Shown in pieces: positions 15,572 to 24,158 of a DNA stretch of 39,148 nt. The stretch lies in contig NZ_LATD01000131.1 in the NCBI RefSeq assembly GCF_000981895.1, forward strand, positions 1 to 39,148, in the 5' to 3' direction. The number at the start of each line of letters is the position of its first letter. Positions within the stretch are counted from its first letter, which is position 1. A program made the translations under genes and the position numbers. Below the pieces are notes generated by a model. It worked only from the letters and a program-made list of their open reading frames with translations. It ran no database searches and was not told where the DNA came from. This stretch comes from Streptomyces odonnellii (lineage in GTDB: Bacteria > Actinomycetota > Actinomycetes > Streptomycetales > Streptomycetaceae).

Positions 15572-16728
15572 CACACCCGGCCCTCGGCCACGGCCACCCT
15601 GGCCTGCCCGCGCGACACATCGAAGGTCACCACGGCCCGCTCGGGATCGCGGATCAGCGCCATCGGATCCTGACCGGCCCGGACCAGCTCGATCTGCTGC
15701 CGCAGCAGCCTGCGGTACATGGCGATGCCCTTGTCCTCCGCCCCCAGCATCTCCTTGGTGCGGTCGTAGACGGCGCCCTGCGTCTCCCATGCCATCCGGT
15801 CCTGGCTGGTGAACGTGTTCATCGCGTGGTCGCCGTCCTCGGTCATCTCCGAGGGCACCCGCACCACACTGGGCTCCTCGTCGTGCACCCGCTCCTCGCC
15901 CGGCTTGTCCGGCAGCAGCCCGGCCCGGATGAGCATGGTGTGCTCGTCGTCGACCGGCACCCGCCAGTGCATCGCCTGCAACGGGCCCTCGGGCAGCCGC
16001 AGGATGTTGGGGAACACCAGCGGATGCCCGGTCTCCTCCTCGACCCCGCCGGCGGTGTCACGGTAGACACGGCGCTTGATGATGCCCCACTCGAACTGCT
16101 CGAAGGAGTACTTCTCGATGGGCCGGTAGTAGTAGCTGCCGCGGTCGATGCCCTTGAGATGCATGGTGTGTCCGTGCAGCCAGAAGGTGTGCACGGTGTC
16201 GACGGCGTTCTCCATCGGCTGGAGCCAGTTGCACTGGAGGTCCTGCTCGACGAAGAGCGTGAGATGTCCGTCGCGCCGGTCGAGCACGTCCCACCGCGGC
16301 AGTACGGGCGGCTCGCCGGGGCCGAGATAGGCGAAGAGGATGCCGCGGTAGGCGCGTACCGGATAGGCGGCGATCCGGGCGCGCTCGCGGGCCCGCCGGT
16401 TCTCCTGCTCGAAGGGCTGCTCCAGGCACTGGCCCGTGCTGTCGTACTTCCAGCCGTGGTACGGACAGCGGATCTCGCAGCCCTCCACGAAGCCGTAGTA
16501 CAGCGAGACCCGCCGGTGCGCGCACGACTCGGCGACCATCGCGTAGGTGTTCTCGTCGGTCAGATACAGCACCAGGTCCTCGCCCAGGATCCGTACGCGC
16601 TTGGTGCGTTTCTCCGGGGAGAGATCGGCGGTGAGGGCGACGGGCTGCCAGTACCGCCGCAGCAGTTCGCCCGCCGGGGTGCCGGGGCCGACCCGCGTCA
16701 GAAACTCGTTCTCGGCTTCACTGATCAT
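15571..16728 (-). CDS. Rieske non-heme iron oxygenase, alpha subunit (phthalate 4,5-dioxygenase-like)
   Basis: 385 aa from ATG at 16728. The opening MISEAENEFLTRVGPGTPAG is characteristic of the phthalate 4,5-dioxygenase-type alpha subunits. Rieske ligands: Cys69-x-His71 and Cys88-x2-His91 (CPYHGWKYD). Catalytic iron site: Asn174, Asp177, His180 and His185 in ENAVDTVHTFWLHG. These oxygenases are alpha-only and receive electrons from a flavin/[2Fe-2S] reductase, supplied by the gene at 22530 in the neighbouring unit. Likely reaction: dihydroxylation or O-demethylation of an aromatic carboxylate. It overlaps the 112-aa gene upstream by 11 bases and the aldolase gene downstream by one. Confidence 0.9.
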   Translation of the reverse strand: MISEAENEFLTRVGPGTPAGELLRRYWQPVALTADLSPEKRTKRVRILGEDLVLYLTDENTYAMVAESCAHRRVSLYYGFVEGCEIRCPYHGWKYDSTGQCLEQPFEQENRRARERARIAAYPVRAYRGILFAYLGPGEPPVLPRWDVLDRRDGHLTLFVEQDLQCNWLQPMENAVDTVHTFWLHGHTMHLKGIDRGSYYYRPIEKYSFEQFEWGIIKRRVYRDTAGGVEEETGHPLVFPNILRLPEGPLQAMHWRVPVDDEHTMLIRAGLLPDKPGEERVHDEEPSVVRVPSEMTEDGDHAMNTFTSQDRMAWETQGAVYDRTKEMLGAEDKGIAMYRRLLRQQIELVRAGQDPMALIRDPERAVVTFDVSRGQARVAVAEGRV

Positions 16729-17056
16729 GGTGATGCTCCTCTTGGTTCCGCAGTGCCTGCCGCAGCATGGCGGCGATCCGCCGCCGGAGGTCGTCGCGCT
16801 CCCCGGTGCCCCGTGCGGCCCAGGTGTCGATGAGCCGGTGGAGATACGGCGCGGCGTCCGCGTCCGGGAGGGTCTCGATGAGCGGCTCCATGTCGCGTTC
16901 GAGTTCCTCCAGGTAGTCCCAGGTCCTGTCGTCGGCGGGGGACCAGCCGAGCCGTGCCTGGAGCGCGTTGAGATAGCTCCAGAAGTCGACCGACAGCGTC
17001 GGGACGTCCGCCGCGGGGGAGAAGTCCTCGTCGAACGGCCGTTCAAGGCTGATCAT
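16718..17056 (-). CDS. uncharacterised 112-aa protein between bicupin and Rieske oxygenase
   Basis: Begins with ATG two bases after the bicupin stop and ends 11 bases inside the Rieske gene, so it is embedded in the operon. Not recognised. It is acidic and mostly helical in appearance: FWSYLNALQARLGWSP, WDYLEELERDMEPLIETL, YLHRLIDTWAARG, LRRRIAAMLRQAL, ending NQEEHHHDQ. No signal peptide, cysteine cluster or nucleotide motif. Tight coupling to the oxygenase suggests a small accessory subunit or assembly factor, but a substrate-specific partner of the bicupin is equally possible. Confidence 0.75.
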   Translation of the reverse strand: MISLERPFDEDFSPAADVPTLSVDFWSYLNALQARLGWSPADDRTWDYLEELERDMEPLIETLPDADAAPYLHRLIDTWAARGTGERDDLRRRIAAMLRQALRNQEEHHHDQ

Positions 17057-17058
17057 GG

Positions 17059-18147
17059 TCAGCTCGTCCGGCGCGCGGCCCGGTCGTAGACCTCGGCCAT
17101 CCGGCTCTCCGCGCCGTGCCGGGCCAGTTCCGCCTCGAAGGTGGCGCGTACGGAGGGGTCCTCGTCCCGGTACTCGATCTGGTCGCCGCCCTCGGTGGTG
17201 GGACGGTCGATCAGGAACTGCTTGAACAGCGGATACTTCTTGCTTCCCCAGCGCAGCGCCAGATAACGGGCGGGCGTGGTGCCGGTGTTGAAGTGCTGGT
17301 GGAACCAGCGCTCGGGCGGCACCACGATCGAGCCCTGCCGCCAGTCGACCTTGCGCACCGGCTCGCCCTCCCGCCACAGCAGCGAGAAGCCCGTACCACC
17401 GAGGATGATCACATGGGCGCCCGCGTTGTGCCGGTGTGCCTTCTTGTACGTACCCACGGGGAACTCGGAGACATGGCCGCACAGGCTGTTGTCGGCGATC
17501 TCCAGCATCACATTGCTGCCGCCCGCGCCGCGCGCGGCCCAGGACTTCAGCTCGATCCGGGCCGCGTCGGGGATGAATCTGCTCTCCCAGACCCGGGACT
17601 GGTAGGCGGTTCCGGCCCCGCTGAAGTCGTCCTTGTCCGCGCCGAACCGGTCGGTGAAGTCGAAGTCGCAGTCGTAGATGAACGAGCGGTTGTGGAACAT
17701 CCTCATCACCAGCGGAGCGCTGGTCACGGTGTAGAAGCGGGCCGGTTCGGCACCGCTGCCGTTGAAGTGCTGCGCGTACGCGTTGAGCGGTACGGAGAAC
17801 ACACTGCCCGCGTTCCACTCGAAGGTCGTCCGCGCCCCGGCCGCGTTCCACACCGTGGTCGAGCCCCGGCCGGAGACCACATAGGTGATCTCCTCGTAGA
17901 GATGGCGCTCGGGAGCCATCTGGCCGCCGGGGGCGATCTCGATGATGTGGGCGTCATTGACGTCCTCGGTGCCCTCCAGCCGGGCGACCGCGGCCCGGCA
18001 GCCCCGCCGCGCCCAGTCGCCCAGCTCGACGGTGCGCAGGTCCTCGATGAACAGCCCCTCCACGACCTTCAGACCCTCGTCCGCCAGCCACTGTTCATAG
18101 GCCGTCGGGCGTTTGATCGTGGGCAGCTCGGTTTCGGCCACGGTCAT
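17059..18147 (-). CDS. double-cupin protein 3 (bicupin, catabolic locus)
   Basis: 362 aa; ATG at 18147 is preceded by AAGGAGAG, fixing the start. First cupin about residues 75-150 (ERHLYEEITYVVSGRGSTTV, SVFSVPLNAYAQHFNGSG), second about 240-310 (KKAHRHNAGAHVIILGGTG, PPERWFHQHFNTGTTPARYL). Closest to bicupin 2 at 5037; the order lipoprotein then bicupin is the same in both units, so the pair was probably duplicated together. Encoded between lipoprotein 2 and the Rieske oxygenase genes. Expected to be a cytoplasmic metalloenzyme; the reaction is unknown. Confidence 0.8.
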   Translation of the reverse strand: MTVAETELPTIKRPTAYEQWLADEGLKVVEGLFIEDLRTVELGDWARRGCRAAVARLEGTEDVNDAHIIEIAPGGQMAPERHLYEEITYVVSGRGSTTVWNAAGARTTFEWNAGSVFSVPLNAYAQHFNGSGAEPARFYTVTSAPLVMRMFHNRSFIYDCDFDFTDRFGADKDDFSGAGTAYQSRVWESRFIPDAARIELKSWAARGAGGSNVMLEIADNSLCGHVSEFPVGTYKKAHRHNAGAHVIILGGTGFSLLWREGEPVRKVDWRQGSIVVPPERWFHQHFNTGTTPARYLALRWGSKKYPLFKQFLIDRPTTEGGDQIEYRDEDPSVRATFEAELARHGAESRMAEVYDRAARRTS

Positions 18148-18209
18148 CTCTCGTCTCTCCTTGTACGCGGTTTCGCGGTGTGCCGGCGCCGGTTCGTGTT
18201 CGGCCGGTG

Positions 18210-19361
18210 TCAGTTGCTGCCGATGAGGCTTTTGATCAGTTCCGTGGCGTCCTTGACACCCTTGGTCAGGAACTCCCAGGAGTTGGCGTCGAAGTAGTCC
18301 TTGCCGTCCTGCGGTACCTGCCAGTCGGGCAGATCCGACGGCGGCTCGACATCGGCGCGGGTGCTGATGCTGCCGTACGCGTCGTTCCACGCCTTGTTGC
18401 CGTCCGGGCAGGCCAGCCACTGCGCCAGCAGCTTGGCGGCGTTCGGGTGCGGCGGCTTGTCGGAGACGGCCAGGAAGCCGAAACCGCTGGTGGTCTGGAG
18501 CAGATCGGGCATGACCACCTGGATCGGCAGCCCGTCGTCGACCGCGGTGTCGACATCGAGCTGGCCGAGCCCCAGGGCGATCGGGTACTTGCCCTTGGCC
18601 AGATCGTCGGTGCCCTGGCGGGAGTCGGTGATCAGGACCGGGCTCTGGTCCTTGTAGAGCCGCTTGACGAAGTCGTCGCCGTAGCCGGGGGCGGCCTGGA
18701 ACATACCCACGTTGTAGATCGCGCCGCCCGGGCTCCGGGGATCGATCGTGGCGATCTTGCCCTTCCACTTCGGGTCGAGCAGATCCTTCCAGGTGGTGAT
18801 CTCCTTCGGGTCCACCTGGTCGGTGTTGACGACGATCGGCACGGTGACATACCGGCTGATGCTCAGAATCGACTTGTCGGCGTCCACGAACGGGACGGTC
18901 CCGCCGCGCCACGCCTTCGTTTCCAGCTCCGCGGGGGTCAGGACGCCGGTCAGCGGGGCGATCCAGTTCTGCGCGTGGTACGTGTTCGCCATGGTGTCGG
19001 CGCCGCCGACGAAGACATCCTGGGAGTAGATACCGGCCTGCCGCTCCGACTGGAGCCGGGCCGCGTTGTCCTTGCCACTGGTGCCGATGTAGTCGAGTTT
19101 CGTTCCGTACGTCTGCTGGAACGCCTGCGGGAGCTTCTGGCGCACGGTGTCGGTGGGCGGACCGGACATGACGGCCGTGCCCTCCTTCTTCGCCGCGGCG
19201 GCCAGCGAGCCCGAGGGGTCGGGGCACTGGGCGCTGATGTCACCGGGCGCACTGCCTCCGGCCGCGGTGTCCGAGCCGTCGCCGCACGCGGTCGCGGCGA
19301 GCGCCAGCGCGGCACCCGCGCAGATCAGCTTCCAGTTCTGGTGAGCGATGAATCTTCTGAT
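18210..19361 (-). CDS. ABC transporter substrate-binding lipoprotein 2 (ATC start)
   Basis: Paralogue of lipoprotein 1: same CPDPSGSLAAAAKKEG start of the mature domain and the same DPKWKGKIATIDPRSPGGA segment. The coding frame continues upstream through a complete lipoprotein signal (RRFIAHQNWK, then LICAGAALALAATAC), but has no ATG, GTG or TTG there; the first canonical start (19169) would delete the signal and part of the domain. An ATC at 19361, six bases after AGG in AGCAGGTG, sits where the start should be, giving 383 aa. This reading overlaps the permease gene by 37 bases. Alternatives are a sequence error or a rare mutation. Role: captures the substrate for the permease/ATPase pair upstream. 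Confidence 0.8.
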   Translation of the reverse strand: MRRFIAHQNWKLICAGAALALAATACGDGSDTAAGGSAPGDISAQCPDPSGSLAAAAKKEGTAVMSGPPTDTVRQKLPQAFQQTYGTKLDYIGTSGKDNAARLQSERQAGIYSQDVFVGGADTMANTYHAQNWIAPLTGVLTPAELETKAWRGGTVPFVDADKSILSISRYVTVPIVVNTDQVDPKEITTWKDLLDPKWKGKIATIDPRSPGGAIYNVGMFQAAPGYGDDFVKRLYKDQSPVLITDSRQGTDDLAKGKYPIALGLGQLDVDTAVDDGLPIQVVMPDLLQTTSGFGFLAVSDKPPHPNAAKLLAQWLACPDGNKAWNDAYGSISTRADVEPPSDLPDWQVPQDGKDYFDANSWEFLTKGVKDATELIKSLIGSN

Positions 19362-21208
19362 GACGCACCTGCTTTCATAGCGGGGAGGGGTGACGGCGGG
19401 GTACCGCGGGTCACCCGGATACGGCGTCCCGGCTTCGACGCGCGCAGCCGGCGGCCGCCCAGCGCCCGGGACAGCAGCGCCACCCCGACGGTGAGCGCGC
19501 TGATGAGGACACCCAGCACAGAGGCCTGTTCGAGCACACCGCTGGTGCTGTATTCGAGGAGAAGGATCGACAGCGGCCGTGAGTCGTTGCTGCTGAGCAG
19601 GACGACCGTACTGACATCGCTGACGGCGGAGTGGAAGGTGAGCACCCCGGCCGCGGCCACGGAGGGGCCGAGCAGCGGGAAGAGGACATAGGTGTACGCC
19701 CGTACCGGAGTGGCACCGCAGATACGCGCGGCCCGGTCCAGATCGGGGCTCACCTGGAGGATCGCGGCCTTCAACTGCTGTGTGCCGGTGGCCATGTGGC
19801 TGATCACCAGCGCGATGATCAGGCCGAACAGATTGCCGTACAGCACGGTGCGCAACGGGGTGCCGAGATACACCCAGAGCAGTCCCAGGCCCAGCAGCAT
19901 GCCCGGCACGGCGGCCGGCAGCCAGGCCATCACATCGACACCGCCCCGGGTGGGCAGTTCGCTGCGGACGATGACGAAGGAGATGACGAAGTAGACCAGC
20001 ACACCGACAAGGGTGGCGATCAGTCCGATGACCAGTGTGTTGCGCACCGACGACGCGAACAGGTTGTCGTGGAAGAGCGCGGACCAGTGCTCGGTGGTGA
20101 AGGGGTTGGTGAGCTGGAAGAACCCGAACCGGCGCATGAACGAGCCCAGGACGATCGCGCCCAGCGGCAGCACCACGGTGATGACGGCATAGAGCCAGAG
20201 CACCCCGGCGATCACCCAGCGGCGTATCCGCCCCAGCCGGATCGGCTCGTCGTTGTAGGTGTGCGCGCCGACGGTGACGTAACTGCGGCTGCGTACGGCG
20301 AACCGCTGCATGATCGCCAGCATGATCAGGATCGGGATGAACACCGAACCGAGCGCGGTCGCGGTGCCGAACTGCGGGGGAGACGACTGGAGCCAGTTGT
20401 AGATCTGTGTCGAGTAGACATTGAGCCCGATCGGGGTGCCGAGCAGCAGCTCGATCTCGAAGGTCTTCAGCGAGTAGACAAAGCTCAGCAGGGTCGCGGC
20501 GATGATGGCCGGACGCATCATCGGTACGGTGATGCTCACCAGGGTGCGCAGCCGGCTGGCACCGCTGATCTGCGCCGCCTCCTCCATGGACCGGCTCATC
20601 CTGCGGAACGCGGGCACCAGCAGGATCACCATGATGGGCACGGTCGTCGCGGTGAGATGGGTCCAGATGATGCCCCAGTAGCTGTAGATGTTCAGCGGAC
20701 CCTGGGTGATGTCACCCAGCCCCGGCACCGTCCTGATCACCTGGTTGACCACACCGTTGGCCGGGTCGAGCAGCAGGATCCAGCCCAGGGTCATCGACAG
20801 CGAGGGAATGAAGAACGAGAACCACAGGAACACCTCGATGACCTTGCCGCCCGGTATGTCGGTGCGCGCGATCAGCCAGGAGATCACCGTGGCGATCACC
20901 ATGCCCAGCAGCACCCTCGGCACACCGAGCCGCAGTGTGTTCCAGGCGGACTCCCACATCGCGCCATTGGCGAAGGCCTGCCGCCAGTTGTCGAGGCCGT
21001 ATGCGGCGGGATCGCCCGGGTCGGCGACATTGAGGCTGTTCAGCAGGAGCAGGGTGATGGGGACGACGGTGACCGCGGCCACCAGCAGCAGTACGACCGT
21101 ACCGGTCACCCGGGAGCCACTGGAGCGGCGGGCCTTGACCAGTCTCCGTACCGGACCCGGCAGCGGCTCGACGGCGTCCGGAGCCACCGGCGGCAGGACC
21201 CCGCTCAC
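19325..21208 (-). CDS. ABC transporter permease, two permease domains fused
   Basis: About 627 aa from GTG at 21208, which overlaps the ATPase stop (GTGA); a GTG at 21217 is also possible. It holds two complete BPD_transp_1 units in one chain, as in ferric-iron (FbpB) and 2-aminoethylphosphonate-type importers. First half: VTGTVVLLLVAAVTVVPITL, with the EAA-like loop MEEAAQISGASRLRTLVSIT. Second half: WVIAGVLWLYAVITVVLPLG, with the second loop LDRAARICGATPVRAYTYVL. These loops contact the ATPase. About twelve membrane segments in all. The hydrophilic C-terminal tail is produced by the region that also encodes the lipoprotein signal peptide in another frame. Confidence 0.9.
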   Translation of the reverse strand: MSGVLPPVAPDAVEPLPGPVRRLVKARRSSGSRVTGTVVLLLVAAVTVVPITLLLLNSLNVADPGDPAAYGLDNWRQAFANGAMWESAWNTLRLGVPRVLLGMVIATVISWLIARTDIPGGKVIEVFLWFSFFIPSLSMTLGWILLLDPANGVVNQVIRTVPGLGDITQGPLNIYSYWGIIWTHLTATTVPIMVILLVPAFRRMSRSMEEAAQISGASRLRTLVSITVPMMRPAIIAATLLSFVYSLKTFEIELLLGTPIGLNVYSTQIYNWLQSSPPQFGTATALGSVFIPILIMLAIMQRFAVRSRSYVTVGAHTYNDEPIRLGRIRRWVIAGVLWLYAVITVVLPLGAIVLGSFMRRFGFFQLTNPFTTEHWSALFHDNLFASSVRNTLVIGLIATLVGVLVYFVISFVIVRSELPTRGGVDVMAWLPAAVPGMLLGLGLLWVYLGTPLRTVLYGNLFGLIIALVISHMATGTQQLKAAILQVSPDLDRAARICGATPVRAYTYVLFPLLGPSVAAAGVLTFHSAVSDVSTVVLLSSNDSRPLSILLLEYSTSGVLEQASVLGVLISALTVGVALLSRALGGRRLRASKPGRRIRVTRGTPPSPLPAMKAGASSEDSSLTRTGS

Positions 21209-22380
21209 AGCGGCCACACCATCGCGCGCTGCGGGTCGACCTCGACGACCACCGCGTCACCGGGCTGGTGCACCACCCGGCGCGGTGCGCTGAGCAGGAC
21301 GTTCGACCCGGCGATGTCCAGTACGTACTCGAAGCTGTCGCCGAGGTAGACCGAGGACAGCACCCGCGCGGCCACCTGGTTCGGCGCCGGCTCACCCGGT
21401 CCCGCCGGCTTGATGTCGACGTCCTCGGGCCGGAGGTACACCCCGACCGCGTCGCCGTCGGCCAGCTCCGCGGGTATGTCCGGGCCGACGACCTCCCCGG
21501 CCCGCTCGCCGCCGCTGCCCAGCAGGACCCGGCGCCGGGCCGGGTCCCCGGCGAGGACGCCCTCGACGACGACGAGCCGGCCGAGGAAGTCCCGTACGAA
21601 CGCGGTCTTCGGGTGCTCGTACAGGTCCATCGGCCGCCCGACCTGCTCGACCTTGCCCTTGTTCATCACCGCGAGGCGGTCCGCCAGGGACAGCGCCTCG
21701 TCCTGGTCGTGGGTCACGAAGAGCATGGTGATGCCGAGTTCGCGGTTGAGCCTGCGGATCTCGCGCCGCATCTGGATGCGCAGCTTGGCGTCCAGATTCG
21801 ACAGCGGCTCGTCGAGCAGCAGCAGATCCGGGGTGTAGACCAGCGCCCTCGCCAGCGCGACCCGCTGCTGCTGGCCGCCGGAGAGCAGGGTGGCCGGCCG
21901 GTCGGCCAGCGCTTCGAGACCGGTGACCGCGAGGATCTCCTCGACCCTGCGCCGCCGTTCGGCCCGCTTCACCCGGCGCATGCGCAGGGGAAAGCCCACG
22001 TTCTGCGCGACCGTCATATGCGGCCACACCGCGTAGGACTGGAAGACCATCGCGATATTGCGCTTCTCCGAGGGCAGGAACGTGCCCCGTCCGGCATCGG
22101 CGAGCGCCCGGTCCCGCATGAGGATCGAGCCCTGGTCGATCTTCTCCAGGCCCGCGATCATCCGCAGCGAGGTGCTCTTCCCGCAGCCGCTCGGCCCGAG
22201 GAGGGCGAATATCTCGCCCCGCTTGACGTCGAGGTCGATCTGGTCGACAGCGACGACATCGTTGAACTTCCTGGTCACACCGGACAGCCGGAGCTGAACG
22301 GCGGGCTCACCGGAAGCCTCGTCCACCGGGCCAGTGATCCGGCCCGCGAGGCGGTCCGGTGTGGTCGCCCTCATCGACAT
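21205..22380 (-). CDS. ABC transporter ATP-binding protein (import, TOBE domain)
   Basis: 391 aa, ATG with GAGGAG upstream; a second ATG six bases in is possible. Walker A GPSGCGKST, signature LSGGQQQRVALARAL, Walker B LLLLDEPLSNLDAKL and switch HDQDEAL are all intact, so this is the PotA/FbpC/MalK-like importer class. The C-terminal ~120 residues form the TOBE region (VGVYLRPEDVDI, VLSSVYLGDSFEYVLDI), which often regulates or docks. First gene of an eight-gene unit ending at 13243; two palindromes lie 44-75 bases upstream. With the fused permease and either lipoprotein it would import the catabolic substrate. Confidence 0.93.
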   Translation of the reverse strand: MSMRATTPDRLAGRITGPVDEASGEPAVQLRLSGVTRKFNDVVAVDQIDLDVKRGEIFALLGPSGCGKSTSLRMIAGLEKIDQGSILMRDRALADAGRGTFLPSEKRNIAMVFQSYAVWPHMTVAQNVGFPLRMRRVKRAERRRRVEEILAVTGLEALADRPATLLSGGQQQRVALARALVYTPDLLLLDEPLSNLDAKLRIQMRREIRRLNRELGITMLFVTHDQDEALSLADRLAVMNKGKVEQVGRPMDLYEHPKTAFVRDFLGRLVVVEGVLAGDPARRRVLLGSGGERAGEVVGPDIPAELADGDAVGVYLRPEDVDIKPAGPGEPAPNQVAARVLSSVYLGDSFEYVLDIAGSNVLLSAPRRVVHQPGDAVVVEVDPQRAMVWPL

Positions 22381-22423
22381 CCTGCACTCCTCGGATCAGT
22401 CCTGGTTGACGCGACCTTAACCA

Positions 22424-22455
22424 GGAATACCTCATAGAGAAATATCTGTTCTCTA
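22424..22455 (-). promoter_or_regulatory. candidate operator pair upstream of importer operon
   Basis: Two overlapping elements. At 22424-22446, GGAAT-N13-ATATC is a variant of the 23-base repeat found at 7398 and 27723. At 22435-22455, TAGAGAA-N7-TTCTCTA is a perfect inverted repeat. CATAGAGAAATAT (22433-22445) also matches CATAGAGGTATAT at 27747-27759 in 11 of 13 bases. A further GGAAT lies at 22470. All are AT-rich islands in otherwise GC-rich DNA, as expected for a promoter. Confidence 0.55.
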
Positions 22456-22503
22456 AGTTCTTTGATGTGGAATATGAGTCGTGGGGGGAGTGGTGCGCCG
22501 GGA

Positions 22504-22533
22504 CTGACACGGGCACTCGGGAAGTGCCGTCAG
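22504..22533 (-). terminator. terminator at end of reductase gene
   Basis: CTGAC..GGCACT pairs with AGTGCC.GTCAG around a short CGGGA loop; the stem overlaps the stop codon of the oxygenase reductase. It separates unit A from the importer operon. Confidence 0.6.
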
Positions 22534-23501
22534 AGGTCCAGTGCCAGCAGCTCGGAGGCCGCCCGGCCGACGCAGATCATCATGGTGTCGCCGCGCTCGC
22601 GCTCCTCGTCCGAGAGCACGGTGTCGTGATGTTCGGGCACACCGGCGAGCACTTTCGTCTCGCACGAGCCGCAGTAGCCCTCCTCGCACGAGAAGGCCAC
22701 ATCGGGCGCGGCCTCGCGGACCACGTCGAGCAGGGTGCGCTCCGGCGGCACATCGAGCGTCACACCGCTGCGGCGCAACTCGACCCGGAACGGGCGCGCG
22801 TCCGTCGTGCCGTGCGCGTCGCCGCCCGGCGGCGCGGTGAAGCGCTCCACATGCAGCGCGCCCGGCCTGGTGTCCGTACAGGCTTCGGTGACCGCCCGGA
22901 CCATGCCCTCAGGTCCGCAGCAGTACACGGCACTTCCCGGAGGCGCCGCGCCGACGAGTTCCGCGACCGGCAGCAGCCCCGCCTCGTCCTGCGGTACGAG
23001 ATGGACGCGCCCGGCGCCGAGGGCCGACAGCACCCCGGTGAACGCCATCGCCGGCCGCGAGCGCCCGCCGTAGTACAGCTCCCACGAAGCACCGGTCGCG
23101 GCGGCCCTGCGGACCATCGCCAGTATCGGTGTGACACCGATACCACCGGCGAGGAAGAGATAGTGGGGAGCGTCGACCATGGCGAAGTGGTTGCGCGGGC
23201 CCCGGACTTGGAGCACCCGCCCGACCAGCCCGGAGTCATGCACCTCCGCCGACCCGCCGCGCCCGTGCTCCTCGCGCAGTACGGCGACGGTGTACGAGCG
23301 GGAGTCGTCGAGGGGGCCGCACAACGAGTACTGGCGGACCGTGCCGCTGGGCAGGCGCAGATCGATGTGCGCGCCCGGTGCCCACGGCGGCAGTTCACCG
23401 CCGTCCGGATCGACCAGTCTCAGCGATACGACTCCGGTGGCCTCCAGACGCACCTGCTCGACCAGCAGGTGCCTGGCGGCGAGAGGGTCCAGATCGTTCA
23501 T
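22530..23501 (-). CDS. oxygenase reductase (flavin / NAD / [2Fe-2S], class IA type)
   Basis: 323 aa. Domain order is that of phthalate-dioxygenase and vanillate-demethylase reductases: flavin-binding barrel with RQYSLCGPLDDSRSY (about residues 55-70), NAD-binding GGIGVTPILAMVRRA (about 115), YCCGPEGM, and a C-terminal plant-type [2Fe-2S] domain with CEEGYCGSC and a final Cys in MMICVG (C-x4-C-x2-C...C). It would transfer electrons from NADH to the Rieske oxygenase at 15571, which lies in a different transcription unit; the pair therefore needs common control. Last gene of unit A, six bases after the first RraA gene. Confidence 0.92.
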   Translation of the reverse strand: MNDLDPLAARHLLVEQVRLEATGVVSLRLVDPDGGELPPWAPGAHIDLRLPSGTVRQYSLCGPLDDSRSYTVAVLREEHGRGGSAEVHDSGLVGRVLQVRGPRNHFAMVDAPHYLFLAGGIGVTPILAMVRRAAATGASWELYYGGRSRPAMAFTGVLSALGAGRVHLVPQDEAGLLPVAELVGAAPPGSAVYCCGPEGMVRAVTEACTDTRPGALHVERFTAPPGGDAHGTTDARPFRVELRRSGVTLDVPPERTLLDVVREAAPDVAFSCEEGYCGSCETKVLAGVPEHHDTVLSDEERERGDTMMICVGRAASELLALDL

Positions 23502-23507
23502 GGCGGC

Positions 23508-24158
23508 TCAGTCCGTGCCGGCCGGTCGGAAACCGTAGATGTCCAGGGTGAGTTCGCCCCCGGCGATCCGGTCCAGATAGCCCGCCTCGGCCGCCTCGCG
23601 CGCCCGGCCGCGCTCCACCACCGCCGCCACCGACGCCCGCGGGATCACCACCACACCGTCGGTGTCGGCCACCACCAGATCGCCCCGGCCGACGGTGGCA
23701 GCGCCCAGGGTGATGGGGGCGCCGACCGTTCCCGTGTCGTTCTTGACCGTCGTACGCACCGCGATCGCGGAGCTGAAGACCGGAAAGCCACGCTCGCGCA
23801 GCCGGTCGGCGTCCCGTACACCGCCGTCGATCACCAGCCCCGCCACCCCGCGCGCCTGTGCGGCCGCGGTGAGCACCTCGCCCCAGTAGCCGCAGGCCTC
23901 CTGGCGGCCGTCGACGACCAGCACATCGCCCGGCTCCGCCTGTTCGAGCGCGAGATGGAGGGGCAGATTGTCGGCGGGCGCGGTGGACACCGGCAGCGCC
24001 CGGCCGGCCACGGCGGCCCCCGGCCACACCGGCCGGATGCGCGGCGGCAGGAAACAGTCCAGCTTGGCCGCCTCGTACAGCGTCGCGGTCCCGAGCCGCA
24101 GGAGTACGGCGGTGTCCGGTACGGCGGTGCCGGCGGGGCCGGTGGGAGCGGTCGTCAT
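23508..24158 (-). CDS. RraA/LigK-family aldolase 1
   Basis: 216 aa. Family features: STATLYEA-type N-terminus (LGTATLYEAAKLDC), PADNLPLHLALEQAEPGDVL, the catalytic/metal-binding Arg-Asp in VIDGGVRDADRL (about residue 115), and GDLVVADTDGVVVIP. RraA-fold enzymes of this kind are 4-hydroxy-4-methyl-2-oxoglutarate / 4-carboxy-4-hydroxy-2-oxoadipate (CHA) aldolases using Mg2+ and giving pyruvate plus pyruvate or oxaloacetate. Alternatively it is a non-catalytic RraA homologue, but the Arg-Asp pair is kept. It overlaps RraA 2 by 4 bases. Confidence 0.88.
   Translation of the reverse strand: MTTAPTGPAGTAVPDTAVLLRLGTATLYEAAKLDCFLPPRIRPVWPGAAVAGRALPVSTAPADNLPLHLALEQAEPGDVLVVDGRQEACGYWGEVLTAAAQARGVAGLVIDGGVRDADRLRERGFPVFSSAIAVRTTVKNDTGTVGAPITLGAATVGRGDLVVADTDGVVVIPRASVAAVVERGRAREAAEAGYLDRIAGGELTLDIYGFRPAGTD

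Noticed and set aside
18148..19227. N-terminal extension of bicupin 3 upstream of 18147
   Set aside because: It is the shadow frame of lipoprotein 2; a strong ribosome binding site fixes the bicupin start at 18147.
19631..21349. Long plus-strand frame opposite the ABC permease
   Set aside because: Translation is His/Asp/Arg-rich noise; the minus strand encodes membrane segments and EAA-type loops.
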